Source: Chrysochromulina parva (lineage: Eukaryota; Haptophyta; Prymnesiales; Chrysochromulinaceae). Taken from it: 29,643 bases of DNA. Position 1 is the stretch's first letter. Each line of letters starts with the position of its first letter. Below are positions 6,673 through 15,248 of this stretch, piece by piece. The position numbers and the translations under genes were made by a program. Under the pieces are notes generated by a model. That model saw only the letters and a program-made list of their open reading frames with translations. It was not told the DNA's origin and did not search any database. The DNA lies in the NCBI GenBank assembly GCA_002887195.1, contig PJAB01000324.1, forward strand, positions 1-29,643, read 5' to 3'.

Positions 6673-9454
6673 TTGCTACCGCACCGTCCAACATAGATCC
6701 GCCGCCCTCTGCGTCGCTCACGTCACCCGCGATGCCACCTCTCCGTGTCCAGACAATCATCGGCCGGGACTCAGCGGGTAGTACGTATTCCGCCCCCGGT
6801 TGAGTGATAAAGTCTCTAAACAATTTGTCCTTGGCATCAAGATCCGCCCCTGAGGATCGCCACGTCACATCCGCCACGTAGTTGAAATCACCAACCACGA
6901 GACATCCCTTGCTCTCTTGAGATGCATCCGCGGCCCACGCGTACGTCGCCTGTAGCTGTTTGCTGAAGCTCGAGGTGCCATCATGATGCAGCCCGTGAAT
7001 GGCAGCGATCCGCATGCCGATCTGTTCCTTTGCATTCCGCCCTCTTATCCACACGCCGAGAACGCGCTCCTCGATCCGCACATGACGTTCTATGGTGCAC
7101 GTCGCACGCTTGACAAGCACTGCGATGCCATTGGTGTGAGACTCACTGCTCTGTAATTGCTCGCGATGGCTCCCGCCCTCGCCAACCATCCAGCGCACGT
7201 AATAACCAATCTTAGCCGCAAGCGCCCGTAGCCCATGTGCCTCGGCGATGAATGCCTCGTGCGAGCCCATTACCTCGAGTAGAAAACAGACGTCGACATC
7301 CTCATCTTGAAGACGACGCAAGATCCACCGCATCTTTTTCCGGGACGCCTCGCGCGAAGGATTCGCGTCAGCGTGGAATTCACGCGCGTTCCACAGCGCC
7401 ACATGAAACATGCCAGCCACGGTGTTCCCACGTAGTGATCTCATGAGCCTCTTCCACGCTCGTCGATTGATATGCCAGCGGAGGCGTCGCCGTCGCATGC
7501 ACTTCGGATCTGCGATTGCTATTCTGCTTCGTGTGATCGCCCAGGGCAATCTCCGCGCGCTCGCTGCCTGCTGCCTATGAGTGAGCCCGACGTTGCATGA
7601 AGTGTTCGTGACAAGCGTCGGAATAGGGCTCGGCGCTGATTGCCTGATTGCTGACAGCTCTTCGCCCTCGTCTTGCCTATCTGGTTCCCACCTTGGACTT
7701 GGCACCGGATCTGCGTATTGCTGAGTCGGTGAGCTGTCCTCAGTCGGGTTTGGAATGTCTTCGATCGCGTCAAAGCAGTCCCAAAAGGCGGGTCCCGCGT
7801 CGTTGCACGAGGCACCACGCACTGCGATCCCAAAGCGTTGCAGGGCCGACCGATCATAACAGCGCAAATCCACGGCCTCTCGACATAGCAGCGTCGAAGC
7901 GTCAGCGCGTCGCAAGTCCATCGTCGTACAGCAAGCGGCCGTTCCAGGGAGCGCCTCGCCACGCGTCGCAAGACACAGGAGTACGACGAGCATTCCATGA
8001 AAGCCACGCGTGCTCGCAAATGACGAACCTCCGAACTTGCCGTGCTCGACTCGGCGCTCTCGTGAATAAAAGACTGGAGTTGACTTGATTCCCGGAGTCG
8101 GCATAGATATAGACATAGACTCGCACACCAACTTGACATATGATATGCCATGTGATATGCCCCAAAGTCCGTCTACCGCCACACTCCGAGGCCCTTGCCC
8201 AGTATTCCATGGCAGACTCTCCCCAGGCCGATGATCGCGGGCGTACCCGCCGTCTCTAGTCATCGCCATCTGGTCCCTGACATGGGGCACTCGTCCACCG
8301 GGCTCTGCCGACCGACCTGAGCCATCGGCTCCTCGAGTGTCCGAGGCCGTCTTCGCGAGCGCAGCTGCGCCTACGGCTGCTTCATGCTCGGGTGCATGCG
8401 CCCTCCCACGCTTCACGACGTGCCTGCTATCATAGCTTGGCAATGCGTCTTGAGTCTTCCCGTCCGTTCCTCTCGCTTGCGCTTCCAGACTCGCTGCCTC
8501 GCTTGCCAGGGGTCTCCATTCGCCTTCAGTCGTCCTCGACAGACCTGCGTGTGCGAGAGAGGCGAGGGCGGTGACTCGCGTGTACATAGCATATATGTCG
8601 CGCAGTACCGCGCACTGCCGCCGAGCCAGCGCCGTGGCCACATCCGCATACCCCGCCAAACCGTCCTTGAGTTCCTTGATTGCAATCGCCGAGGCCTGCA
8701 TCACCGACCTCTGCTCGAGCATCTCGCGTTGGACCGCGTTCATGAAGTTGGCAAGGGTTTGCGAGAGGCCGCCAGCCTGCTCGGTGAAGGTGAGCTGCAT
8801 CTGCGCCTGTTGCTGAACCACCTTCCGCAGATCGTCCATCGCAGCCGTGTGTTGCGCCTCCGTGTGCGCCGCCTGTGCCGCCTGGTCAGCCAGCTGCTTG
8901 CGAAGGTCCGCCGCGTGCGCCGCGTGTGCCGCCTCACTAGCAGCCATCTGCTTGTGGAGGTCGCTCATCGTCGTAGCGTGCTGTCCTTGCATCTCCGTGA
9001 TCACCGTCGCCTGCTTGTCCATGAGCTCCTGCATGTGCGACGAGTACGCCGCGATCTTGGAGTCCTGCTCGAGGATGGCATCGGCGTTCATCTTGAGCTG
9101 CTTATCAAGCTCGCCCTTGAGCTTTTTGACCTCCTCCGAGCTCTTGCTGTTGTGCTCGGCGACGATTGCTGCAACGCGGTTGAGGCCATTGCGCACGCGT
9201 GCCGTGCCCAGGTCACCTGACCAGATCATGCGAACTTCGTCTCCCGATGCGAGTTTCGTCGGGATGCCCTTGACCTCAGCAGCCTCGTTGCGTGGGTCCT
9301 TGCAAAGCGCCTGCAGTTTCTTCTCGATAACCTTTTCCGTCGTCAGCTTGATGCGGAGTGTGAGCTTGATCAGCCCGGTCGCCTCCGTGTCCATCTCGTT
9401 GCGCGGGATGACCTGGAGAATTGCGCGGGATGACCTGGAGAACATCATCGCCAA
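6254..9454 (-). CDS. Retrotransposon coiled-coil region plus APE-type endonuclease
   Basis: An open frame of 1066 codons beginning at a TTG just after the 22-bp duplication, so it is the continuation of the ORF1 frame. Residues 20-100 continue the ORF1 domain; about 100-300 form a long heptad-rich coiled coil (rich in Ala, Gln, His, Met), a usual ORF1 oligomerisation device. Residues 300-680 are mostly polar linker with one hydrophobic patch (488-496, MLVVLLCLA) and several Cys. The EEP endonuclease spans 683-960: Asn689 (WNAREF), Glu727 (CFLLEVMG), VVGDFNYVAD with GDFN at 855-858, LD at 922-923 and SDH at 958-960. These are the catalytic residues of APE-type LINE nucleases that nick target DNA. 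An ATG at 7409-7411 directly before the nuclease is a possible separate ORF2 start. The frame ends at 6254 and the RT is in the next frame, so an extra base, or recoding, is needed around 6340-6440. Confidence 0.75.
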   Translation of the reverse strand: MAMMFSRSSRAILQVIPRNEMDTEATGLIKLTLRIKLTTEKVIEKKLQALCKDPRNEAAEVKGIPTKLASGDEVRMIWSGDLGTARVRNGLNRVAAIVAEHNSKSSEEVKKLKGELDKQLKMNADAILEQDSKIAAYSSHMQELMDKQATVITEMQGQHATTMSDLHKQMAASEAAHAAHAADLRKQLADQAAQAAHTEAQHTAAMDDLRKVVQQQAQMQLTFTEQAGGLSQTLANFMNAVQREMLEQRSVMQASAIAIKELKDGLAGYADVATALARRQCAVLRDIYAMYTRVTALASLAHAGLSRTTEGEWRPLASEAASLEAQARGTDGKTQDALPSYDSRHVVKRGRAHAPEHEAAVGAAALAKTASDTRGADGSGRSAEPGGRVPHVRDQMAMTRDGGYARDHRPGESLPWNTGQGPRSVAVDGLWGISHGISYVKLVCESMSISMPTPGIKSTPVFYSRERRVEHGKFGGSSFASTRGFHGMLVVLLCLATRGEALPGTAACCTTMDLRRADASTLLCREAVDLRCYDRSALQRFGIAVRGASCNDAGPAFWDCFDAIEDIPNPTEDSSPTQQYADPVPSPRWEPDRQDEGEELSAIRQSAPSPIPTLVTNTSCNVGLTHRQQAASARRLPWAITRSRIAIADPKCMRRRRLRWHINRRAWKRLMRSLRGNTVAGMFHVALWNAREFHADANPSREASRKKMRWILRRLQDEDVDVCFLLEVMGSHEAFIAEAHGLRALAAKIGYYVRWMVGEGGSHREQLQSSESHTNGIAVLVKRATCTIERHVRIEERVLGVWIRGRNAKEQIGMRIAAIHGLHHDGTSSFSKQLQATYAWAADASQESKGCLVVGDFNYVADVTWRSSGADLDAKDKLFRDFITQPGAEYVLPAESRPMIVWTRRGGIAGDVSDAEGGGSMLDGAVAIGCECATWRRTIVDFAFDPDGPPVASSKPLSDHAWLTFSREVPEVARKGEKRPLSALPKGDERIKDAYRDRVRDGDVHEAILRARGTLHASAAAVQVLRRAAEQVAAEVRARRHGGSAGRRVSPVLAKGHLRLAGEATS

Positions 9455-10280
9455 GCTCCGTGATCACGGCCTCGAGTCCTTCGCCACCCTCACGGTAGGC
9501 ACGCTTGATGTTGAAAATTCCGGCCTGTGGCGCGACGTACACCTCGACCCCGGAGAGCAGCTCGTCCGTGGAGATGAGCTTCATCATTTCGACCTTGCAG
9601 CCAGCCGGGAGGCGCAGCACCTCAAGGCCCTTCGCCGTGATCTCCACTGTCTGGTCCACAGAGTAGACGACCCAGCCGTCCTCGCGCTCCGGCCCTTGGA
9701 TTCCGAGCTCCTTGAGGGCGTCCTTCAGCTCCGTCTGGAACGCGTGGAAGTGCTTGTCCATGGCTTCCTTGCTCGCCACTTGGGTCGGGTCAGATAAGTC
9801 GAGAACATCACTCCCCGGGACGAAGACCTGCCACGCCTCGAGCTTGAGCGCAGCGACGAGCGCGTCGATCACGTGCGGGAGTGCCCACGATGCAAAGCCG
9901 AGGGCCGCAGCGTCCGAGCAGTATTTGATCTTGTCCTTGTGGCGGTCAACGCTGCGTTCGAAACTCATCACGAACTCGTCAGTGTCGCCAGTGTCAAACA
10001 GCTTGTCCACTTTCTGCATCCACGCGATGCGCGAGTCGCGCCAGCTTTCCTTCTGCGTCATGAGATTGATGCGCTGGTAAATGCCGAAGCAGCCAACGAG
10101 CTGAGAGGCGAGCGCGCCGACGCAAGCCGTCTTGGGCAGCACGAACATCGCCTGCATGCTCGGGAGACCCTCCTTCAGGAAGACGAGGTCCTTGTGCATG
10201 TGCAGGGGTGAGCCGTCGAGAGACTGCGACGTGATCTTGACCAGAGCCTGAGACGTCGCCTCGAACGGCCTCGTCGTCAT
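9276..10280 (-). CDS. Retrotransposon ORF1-like N-terminal region, frame-broken at its end
   Basis: The first ATG in this frame is at 10278-10280 (MTTRPFEATSQALV...); the frame is open further up to a GTG at 10499, so the true N-terminus is uncertain. Roughly 280 residues look like a globular soluble protein (mixed helices and strands, e.g. DGWVVYSVDQTVEITAKG and GVEVYVAPQAG), with no recognised family. After residue VIPRN the reading becomes low-quality (SPGHPAQRDGHGG...) because of the tandem duplication at 9399-9442; removing one 22-bp unit joins it in frame to the coiled-coil/endonuclease frame. Thus the real protein probably continued into the coiled coil and possibly into the endonuclease. 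It could be an ORF1 protein (RNA-binding/oligomerising partner of the RT) or a host gene. Function unknown. Confidence 0.55.
   Translation of the reverse strand: MTTRPFEATSQALVKITSQSLDGSPLHMHKDLVFLKEGLPSMQAMFVLPKTACVGALASQLVGCFGIYQRINLMTQKESWRDSRIAWMQKVDKLFDTGDTDEFVMSFERSVDRHKDKIKYCSDAAALGFASWALPHVIDALVAALKLEAWQVFVPGSDVLDLSDPTQVASKEAMDKHFHAFQTELKDALKELGIQGPEREDGWVVYSVDQTVEITAKGLEVLRLPAGCKVEMMKLISTDELLSGVEVYVAPQAGIFNIKRAYREGGEGLEAVITELGDDVLQVIPRNSPGHPAQRDGHGGDRADQAHTPHQADDGKGYREETAGALQGPTQRGC
9399..9442. repeat. Perfect 22-bp tandem duplication causing a frameshift
   Basis: The unit beginning TTGCGCGGGATGACC occurs twice back to back, 9399-9420 and 9421-9442, with no mismatch. Both copies encode LQVIPRN on the minus strand in different frames. 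Because 22 is not a multiple of 3, it splits one ancestral frame into the 9276-10280 and 6254-9454 frames; the frame arithmetic agrees. Perfect identity suggests a recent event, or an assembly error. Confidence 0.95.
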
Positions 10281-10499
10281 GACTTCTGCGAGGAGCGGTT
10301 CCGAGTCGATCGCGCTGATGATGACACTCGATCCATGTTGCCGTTCCCACCCAATCGCCGTCTTCCCGCCGCTTTCGCCTGCCAACCTGCCGCCCGGCCA
10401 CCCGGGACCCGCCGGCCGTTTTTTTGAGTGTTTACATGTAAGAAGCCAGGGAGAGGGACGAGAACGATAAACGAAGTGCAAGTGGCATACAAGTGGCAC

Positions 10500-11135
10500 T
10501 TGCGACCAATCGTAGACGCGCGACTCGGCGGGGCTTGGCGCAGACGAGAGTTTGGCGCTGACTGTGTCCGCGGGATCGTCGCACGCGCGGTCGGTCGTTT
10601 CACGCGGGACAGTTTACAGTGTTGATCATCCGATCGATTCGATGCGCGACGTCTGGAGCATGAGAATGATAGTATGATACGGTCGGTAAATTTGGGCAAC
10701 CACCGCCCCGAGAGGGAAACACGCGAACCGGGGAACCGAGGCGCGGAGGCTGACCAACAGAAACGTTCTAACAGAATGGGCGAAAGGAATGTTCGCTGCG
10801 CAAGTCGTCATACATGTAGATCACGGGCCCCGATAGGCCCGGATACAAGGGAGTGGAACCGAGGCGTTACAGCCTAGTTACAGCCCCCCCCTCTTTGAGA
10901 CCGGCAGCAATTGGAGCCCGCCGAGCGCCGCGCCGCGCGCCGCACGCGCCGCGCCAATCCCAACTTCAAACAAACATGGCGAAAGTTTATAAGTGCCCAA
11001 AGTTTTCGAAACAAACCGCGTGTGCTGCGCGCGCAACACACCGCCTCCGCCGTGCGCGCCGCCGAACGAGAGTCGCCGCACGTGTCCTTTCTGGTGCATC
11101 ACGTCGTCAGCAGCTCCGAACTCCTCTAGTGGCTG
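10500..11135. promoter_or_regulatory. Intergenic region upstream of the filamin-repeat gene
   Basis: No gene recognised. It contains a T7 run near 10420 just inside the element side, GC-rich CG-repeat sequence at 10915-10950, and a TATA-like TTTATAAG at 10986-10993, about 145 bases before the ATG at 11136. The element's 5' end probably lies at or before this stretch. Promoter function is inferred only from position and the TATA-like site. Confidence 0.3.
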
Positions 11136-14100
11136 ATGGCAGCAGCTAACAAATCCCGCTGCTTCGGTGATGGGCTGTCGCGTGCGCTCCTTGACCAAGA
11201 TGCTGAGTTCACCATCGAGGCGTGCGACAGCAATGGAGTCCGCTGTGCTCGTGGTGGTGACTCCTTCTTTGTCAGTGTGCGCTCGATTGGAACTAGATTC
11301 CGATGCAAAGTGAGTGACAACGGTGATGGAACCTACTCGGTAATTTACAAGTCGACTCTAAGCGGTCCGTGTGAAATCGTCGTGTCGCTGCTCGGCGAGG
11401 CATTGCCTGGCTCTCCCTTCTCGTGCTCAGTAAGCCCACCTGTGCCGCATGCGACCCAGTGCTCGGTACATTTTGAGTCTTCGACCTTGAAGGACGGCGC
11501 ATCTGGATCCGCCTCAGTCTGGACGGCCGTTTCGCATCAGCCTATAGACCTCCAGGTCAGGTTTCGCGATGTACTCGGCAACCTGGCGCACGCTGTGGAG
11601 CTCGACATATATCCACAGCGCGCCGAGTCAATTGCTGGGGTGAGCTCCCGAAGCAAAAATGGGGCACAAGCCATCAGTGTGTTCAAGGCCTTGAGCCAAG
11701 AGCGCTGCCGCAGTCCTCGATGCGATGCGCGCCTGCAGGGCCTGCAGAGTCCGCGCAAGGGGAATGGCGAGCTGTTGAATGCTTTGCCTGTCGCACCACC
11801 GTTCGTTATGACCAACGGCGCGGTGATCCATGGAGAGGATTTGCATCGCCCGGTCAAGTCCATCGGTCATGGAATCAATCCTTTGCACGCAGAGCTCGCC
11901 ATGCTGTTGCGTGAACACGTTGATCTGCCGGGAGAAGGCGCAGAGATTCTGCGGAGCTTGAACGAATTCGAACAGGTCGTGGTCGGGCACAAGCCGCTGT
12001 TGGTGACACAGGCGAAGGCCTGTGACAGTCAACAGATCGGTTACCTTCAGCCAGGCCACATCCTTAAGTTCATCCGCATTGCGGTGGTGCCCATCTACGC
12101 CGCTTCCGAAACGCCGCTAACGCGGACGTCACCGCCGATAAAGGCCGCGCCTCCTGCCAGAGGAGGTGGTTTCTTCGGCCTGTTTACCAAGCCTACCCCT
12201 AAGGTCGAACCGAAAATAATCGGCCATATCATGCGAGCTTGCGTGGTGCTTGACGATGACGTGCCCGCATTGCAAAAGGAGAGCTGGCGAGGGCTCTATC
12301 CAAACGAGCCAGACTGGCGCTCGTTGCGATGCCGCGTACAGATGGATGACGTCGACCACTTGCTCAGTCTGGTGCGCAGTGAAATTGCCGAGATCGACGC
12401 CGCGGAGCGTGCCAAGAAAACGAATCGACCCTCTGCGCGATCGACGGCGCGGTCGACGGTGCGTAGTGGCGTGAGTGCTCAGAAGGCGGTGGAAGCCAAG
12501 ACGCCTGCCCGAACCTCATCGAGGCTTGAGAAGGCACCTGCCCCCGCTTCAGAAGCAGATACTGCCGCAGGTGTTGACATTATCGGCGCTGTAGTGAGTG
12601 CGCTTGACGCAGATGGCGACGGACATCTTTCGTTCGGAGACATGGGAATAATGATCGACCGGGCGCTGGGCGGGGTGCTTGGTAGCGAGAGCAACGCCTC
12701 GAAGGCGAGCCCGAAGGGTGTAGCAGCCAGGGGCTCGTCGCCAAAGGCCGTGACAGGTGCCAAAAAGGACGTGAAGAAGGCGAACGGCCCATCAACTAGG
12801 ACGAAGGGTGGTACCAAGGAGGGATCTCCGACCAAGTCTGTTGCATCCAAGGAAACCAGTGCCGCTGATGCCAAGGGGGAGGCAAAGGACGGGGATGCCT
12901 CTGCTGCAGAAGCATTTCCACACGCTCCCGCAGGCGTCGTCGACAATGCTGGCACTGTAGTGCCTTTGTTGGACGCAGATGGCGACGGAAAGCTTACGTT
13001 TGGAGACGTGGGAACGGCGTTCGACCAAGCGCTGGGCGGGGTGTTTGGGGGCGTGGCCGTTGTTATGGGGGTAGCCAGCGCCAACGAGCAAGTGCCCATC
13101 GAGGGTACGACGGCCGAGGTCAAAGCAGATGCCAAGGCTGAAGCTAAGAAGAAAAAGATATCTGCTAAAAAGAAGGCCGAGAGCGATAAGCTTGAGAAGG
13201 AACGCGAGGAAGCTGAGCGACGAGCAGCGAAGGAGCGCGCGGAGCAGGAGGCAATCCAATTGCAGAAATTGACAGTTTACAAAAGCGCGACAAGAATTCA
13301 AGCGCACCATCGAGGCCACATTGAGCGGCGCAGCGTTGAGGCTTACCGCGAGCAACTGCGAGTAGAGGCCGAGGAGGAAGCGGCTCGCGTTGCTGCAGAG
13401 GAAGCAGAGAGGGCGGATGCGCAGCTCTCCCGGAGGCTTGTTCGCGCCGCATTTGACCGCGGTACCGCGCTCCTCACGCCTCAGGTCAAGCTCAACCTGA
13501 ATAAAGTTCATCAACTTGGTCATGGATGGGTGACCATATCTACGAAGGATGAGGCACATTTGATCCAGAAGCGGATGGGGCCGCTGCCCGCGCATGTCCG
13601 CCGACAGCAGATCGAAACGTGGCAACGCCGTTTTGCAATCGACTCAGCGCGGGAGCGCGAGCGCGCGGCGGAGCGAGATGCGCAACTTGAAGCAATGCGC
13701 AAGGACGAGCAGCTTCGCAGACGCCGCGTTGTCAAACCTGAGGGTGAGCCAGCCACAGACCGCGGTGCTACGCTAGCCGGCTCGATGGTTTCGGCGGAGT
13801 CATTCGTTGTCAAACCCACCAAAGAGGGAGACGACAGGGAGATCAAGGAGATCGGGGGAATAAAGGAGTCAAGGAGATCGAGGGAGTTCTCGTTCTCCAG
13901 GGAAATCGACTGGCAATCAGCGGATGCGAGTTGCAAGACGGAGGGAGCTACTGTGGCAACACAGAGCAAGGGCAAAGAGGATGTCAAGGGTGCGGGTGGC
14001 AAACAGCGGCCACAAATGGAGGGAGCTGCCGACGGCGCCAAAGGAAACCCCGGAGCTAGCAGCAAGCAGTTGCCGCGACGGCTCAGGGCAAAACAGATGC

Positions 14101-15248
14101 CACCGAACTTTGGGTTTGTGCTGAAGCTGCCACGGGCTGCGTACCTCGAGGAGATCGAAGTCGACCCAAGTGGCGTCGGCTTCGCGTACGGCGGAATCAC
14201 GCCTGAGACCTACGGCCTCAATCCTCAGCGTGACAAGCCTCCGGAAGAGCATCAAGTGCACATCTCCATCGGCCAGAGCGGAACCTACCTGCTGCACGTC
14301 GCCCTGCGCCATAGCGCAACGCCGCTGCCTGGCTCGCCGTTTCTCTTGAACGTAATGCCTGGCTCAGCGCATCCGCTATCGACCATGTTGACACCCGCGG
14401 AACTGCCACTGCTAGGTTTCCTTAAAAAGAAGAAGCCGCTTGATGAGCCGCCGGCGTGGGAACCTCCTCCCGAGACCGCTCTTCAAAAGCTTATCAGGGA
14501 GAAGAATGGCTTGCCGGCTCCGACGTCCCAGCCGGCTATAGCTCTGTCCAAACCGGTCATTCTGCACAGACTTGGAGAGAGCTGCGTGTTCACGCTGCTT
14601 TCCCGCGACAAGATGGGCAATGTGTGCGCGGCTGGTGGAGCCAGTGTCTCCTGCGGGGTGCTTGAACACGAGGCTGCCCCCGAACAGAACGACGTGGGTG
14701 CGCAGAGCCCCGCCATCAAATGCGAGGTCGAGGATAAGCGCGACGGCAGCTATTTGCTGCGTTGGTGGGTGCAAGAGGCTGGCACGTACGACATCTTCAT
14801 CAAAATGGACGGGTTGCACATCCTCGGGTCGCCCGCCCGAATGGTGATTGAGGCAGACCAAGCTGCCTTTGATGCTGCAGTCGAAAAGCAAACGTCCAAC
14901 GGCGACCAGTTCTGTGCCAACGGCGACCAGTATGGCATAGACGTGCGAAGGGAAGCACAAGTTGCAGCGAAGCGAGCGGCGGAACTAGCGGCGAAGGAAG
15001 CTGCAGAGGCTGCGGCACTCGCAGCAAAGCTGGCCGAGGAGGAGGAGGCGTGTCGCAAAGTTGAGGAGGAGGCTCGGAAGAAAATCGAATTTAATCGGAA
15101 GCATATGCTCCAGCTCAAGGCCGAGGCGGACGCGCGGCGAGCTAAGGAAGCGAAGCTCGCGGCAATGATCGTAGACGAGGAGAAGCGCGCGAAGGCGCGC
15201 GCGGAGGCGATGGAAAGGACAAAGAAGATGAAGGCTGGGAAAGGATAA
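11136..15248 (+). CDS. Filamin-repeat, EF-hand and IQ-motif protein
   Basis: A single uninterrupted frame of 1370 residues; the ATG at 11136 is preceded by an in-frame TAG at 11127-11129, so the start is well supported. Domains in order: filamin-type Ig repeat at about 8-100 with hallmark DNGDGTYSVIY and LPGSPFSCSV; a partial second repeat at 108-165; a basic/Ser-rich linker; two EF-hand-like loops DADGDGHLSFGD (491-502) and DADGDGKLTFGD (613-624), each inside a repeated module ending ALGGV; Lys/Ala-rich segment; an IQ motif near 717-735 (TRIQAHHRGHIERR); charged coiled coil; filamin-like repeats at about 988-1090 (LPGSPFLLNV) and 1140-1245 (AGTYDIFI...LGSPARMVI); and an Ala/Glu/Lys coiled coil to the end. 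Filamin repeats bind partner proteins or scaffold actin, and EF/IQ modules imply Ca2+/calmodulin control. No CH actin-binding domain is present, so it is not a classical filamin; a cytoskeletal or flagellar scaffold is inferred. Confidence 0.8.
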   Translation: MAAANKSRCFGDGLSRALLDQDAEFTIEACDSNGVRCARGGDSFFVSVRSIGTRFRCKVSDNGDGTYSVIYKSTLSGPCEIVVSLLGEALPGSPFSCSVSPPVPHATQCSVHFESSTLKDGASGSASVWTAVSHQPIDLQVRFRDVLGNLAHAVELDIYPQRAESIAGVSSRSKNGAQAISVFKALSQERCRSPRCDARLQGLQSPRKGNGELLNALPVAPPFVMTNGAVIHGEDLHRPVKSIGHGINPLHAELAMLLREHVDLPGEGAEILRSLNEFEQVVVGHKPLLVTQAKACDSQQIGYLQPGHILKFIRIAVVPIYAASETPLTRTSPPIKAAPPARGGGFFGLFTKPTPKVEPKIIGHIMRACVVLDDDVPALQKESWRGLYPNEPDWRSLRCRVQMDDVDHLLSLVRSEIAEIDAAERAKKTNRPSARSTARSTVRSGVSAQKAVEAKTPARTSSRLEKAPAPASEADTAAGVDIIGAVVSALDADGDGHLSFGDMGIMIDRALGGVLGSESNASKASPKGVAARGSSPKAVTGAKKDVKKANGPSTRTKGGTKEGSPTKSVASKETSAADAKGEAKDGDASAAEAFPHAPAGVVDNAGTVVPLLDADGDGKLTFGDVGTAFDQALGGVFGGVAVVMGVASANEQVPIEGTTAEVKADAKAEAKKKKISAKKKAESDKLEKEREEAERRAAKERAEQEAIQLQKLTVYKSATRIQAHHRGHIERRSVEAYREQLRVEAEEEAARVAAEEAERADAQLSRRLVRAAFDRGTALLTPQVKLNLNKVHQLGHGWVTISTKDEAHLIQKRMGPLPAHVRRQQIETWQRRFAIDSARERERAAERDAQLEAMRKDEQLRRRRVVKPEGEPATDRGATLAGSMVSAESFVVKPTKEGDDREIKEIGGIKESRRSREFSFSREIDWQSADASCKTEGATVATQSKGKEDVKGAGGKQRPQMEGAADGAKGNPGASSKQLPRRLRAKQMPPNFGFVLKLPRAAYLEEIEVDPSGVGFAYGGITPETYGLNPQRDKPPEEHQVHISIGQSGTYLLHVALRHSATPLPGSPFLLNVMPGSAHPLSTMLTPAELPLLGFLKKKKPLDEPPAWEPPPETALQKLIREKNGLPAPTSQPAIALSKPVILHRLGESCVFTLLSRDKMGNVCAAGGASVSCGVLEHEAAPEQNDVGAQSPAIKCEVEDKRDGSYLLRWWVQEAGTYDIFIKMDGLHILGSPARMVIEADQAAFDAAVEKQTSNGDQFCANGDQYGIDVRREAQVAAKRAAELAAKEAAEAAALAAKLAEEEEACRKVEEEARKKIEFNRKHMLQLKAEADARRAKEAKLAAMIVDEEKRAKARAEAMERTKKMKAGKG

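Larger units (their letters stand above)
1041..10499 (-). mobile_element. Large non-LTR (LINE-type) retrotransposon with endonuclease, RT, RNase H and chromodomain-like end
   Basis: The minus strand encodes, in order from high to low coordinates: an unrecognised N-terminal region (10280-9443), a coiled coil (about 9160-8560), a low-complexity linker, an APE/EEP endonuclease (7408-6575), a reverse transcriptase (about 6318-5533), an RNase H (about 3885-3457), a C-x3-C...H-x4-C zinc site, and a chromodomain-like module (1512-1333). EN before RT, lack of protease/integrase and a possible short-repeat tail identify a LINE-type element. There are no in-frame stops across the long RT frame, suggesting a young copy, but two frame changes mean this copy is not a simple intact gene. 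The 5' boundary is uncertain: I took the end of the open frame. The N-terminal region could alternatively be a host gene joined to the element. Confidence 0.8.

Noticed and set aside
8384..9797. Plus-strand open frames of 278 and 316 codons opposite the coiled coil
   Set aside because: They mirror the heptad-rich minus-strand coding sequence (Leu/Arg/His- and Cys/Ser/Ala-rich) and have no family features.
12479..13625. Minus-strand open frames opposite the filamin-repeat gene
   Set aside because: They are complements of the Ala/Lys/Asp-rich coding region; the plus frame has recognisable domains and an in-frame stop before its ATG.
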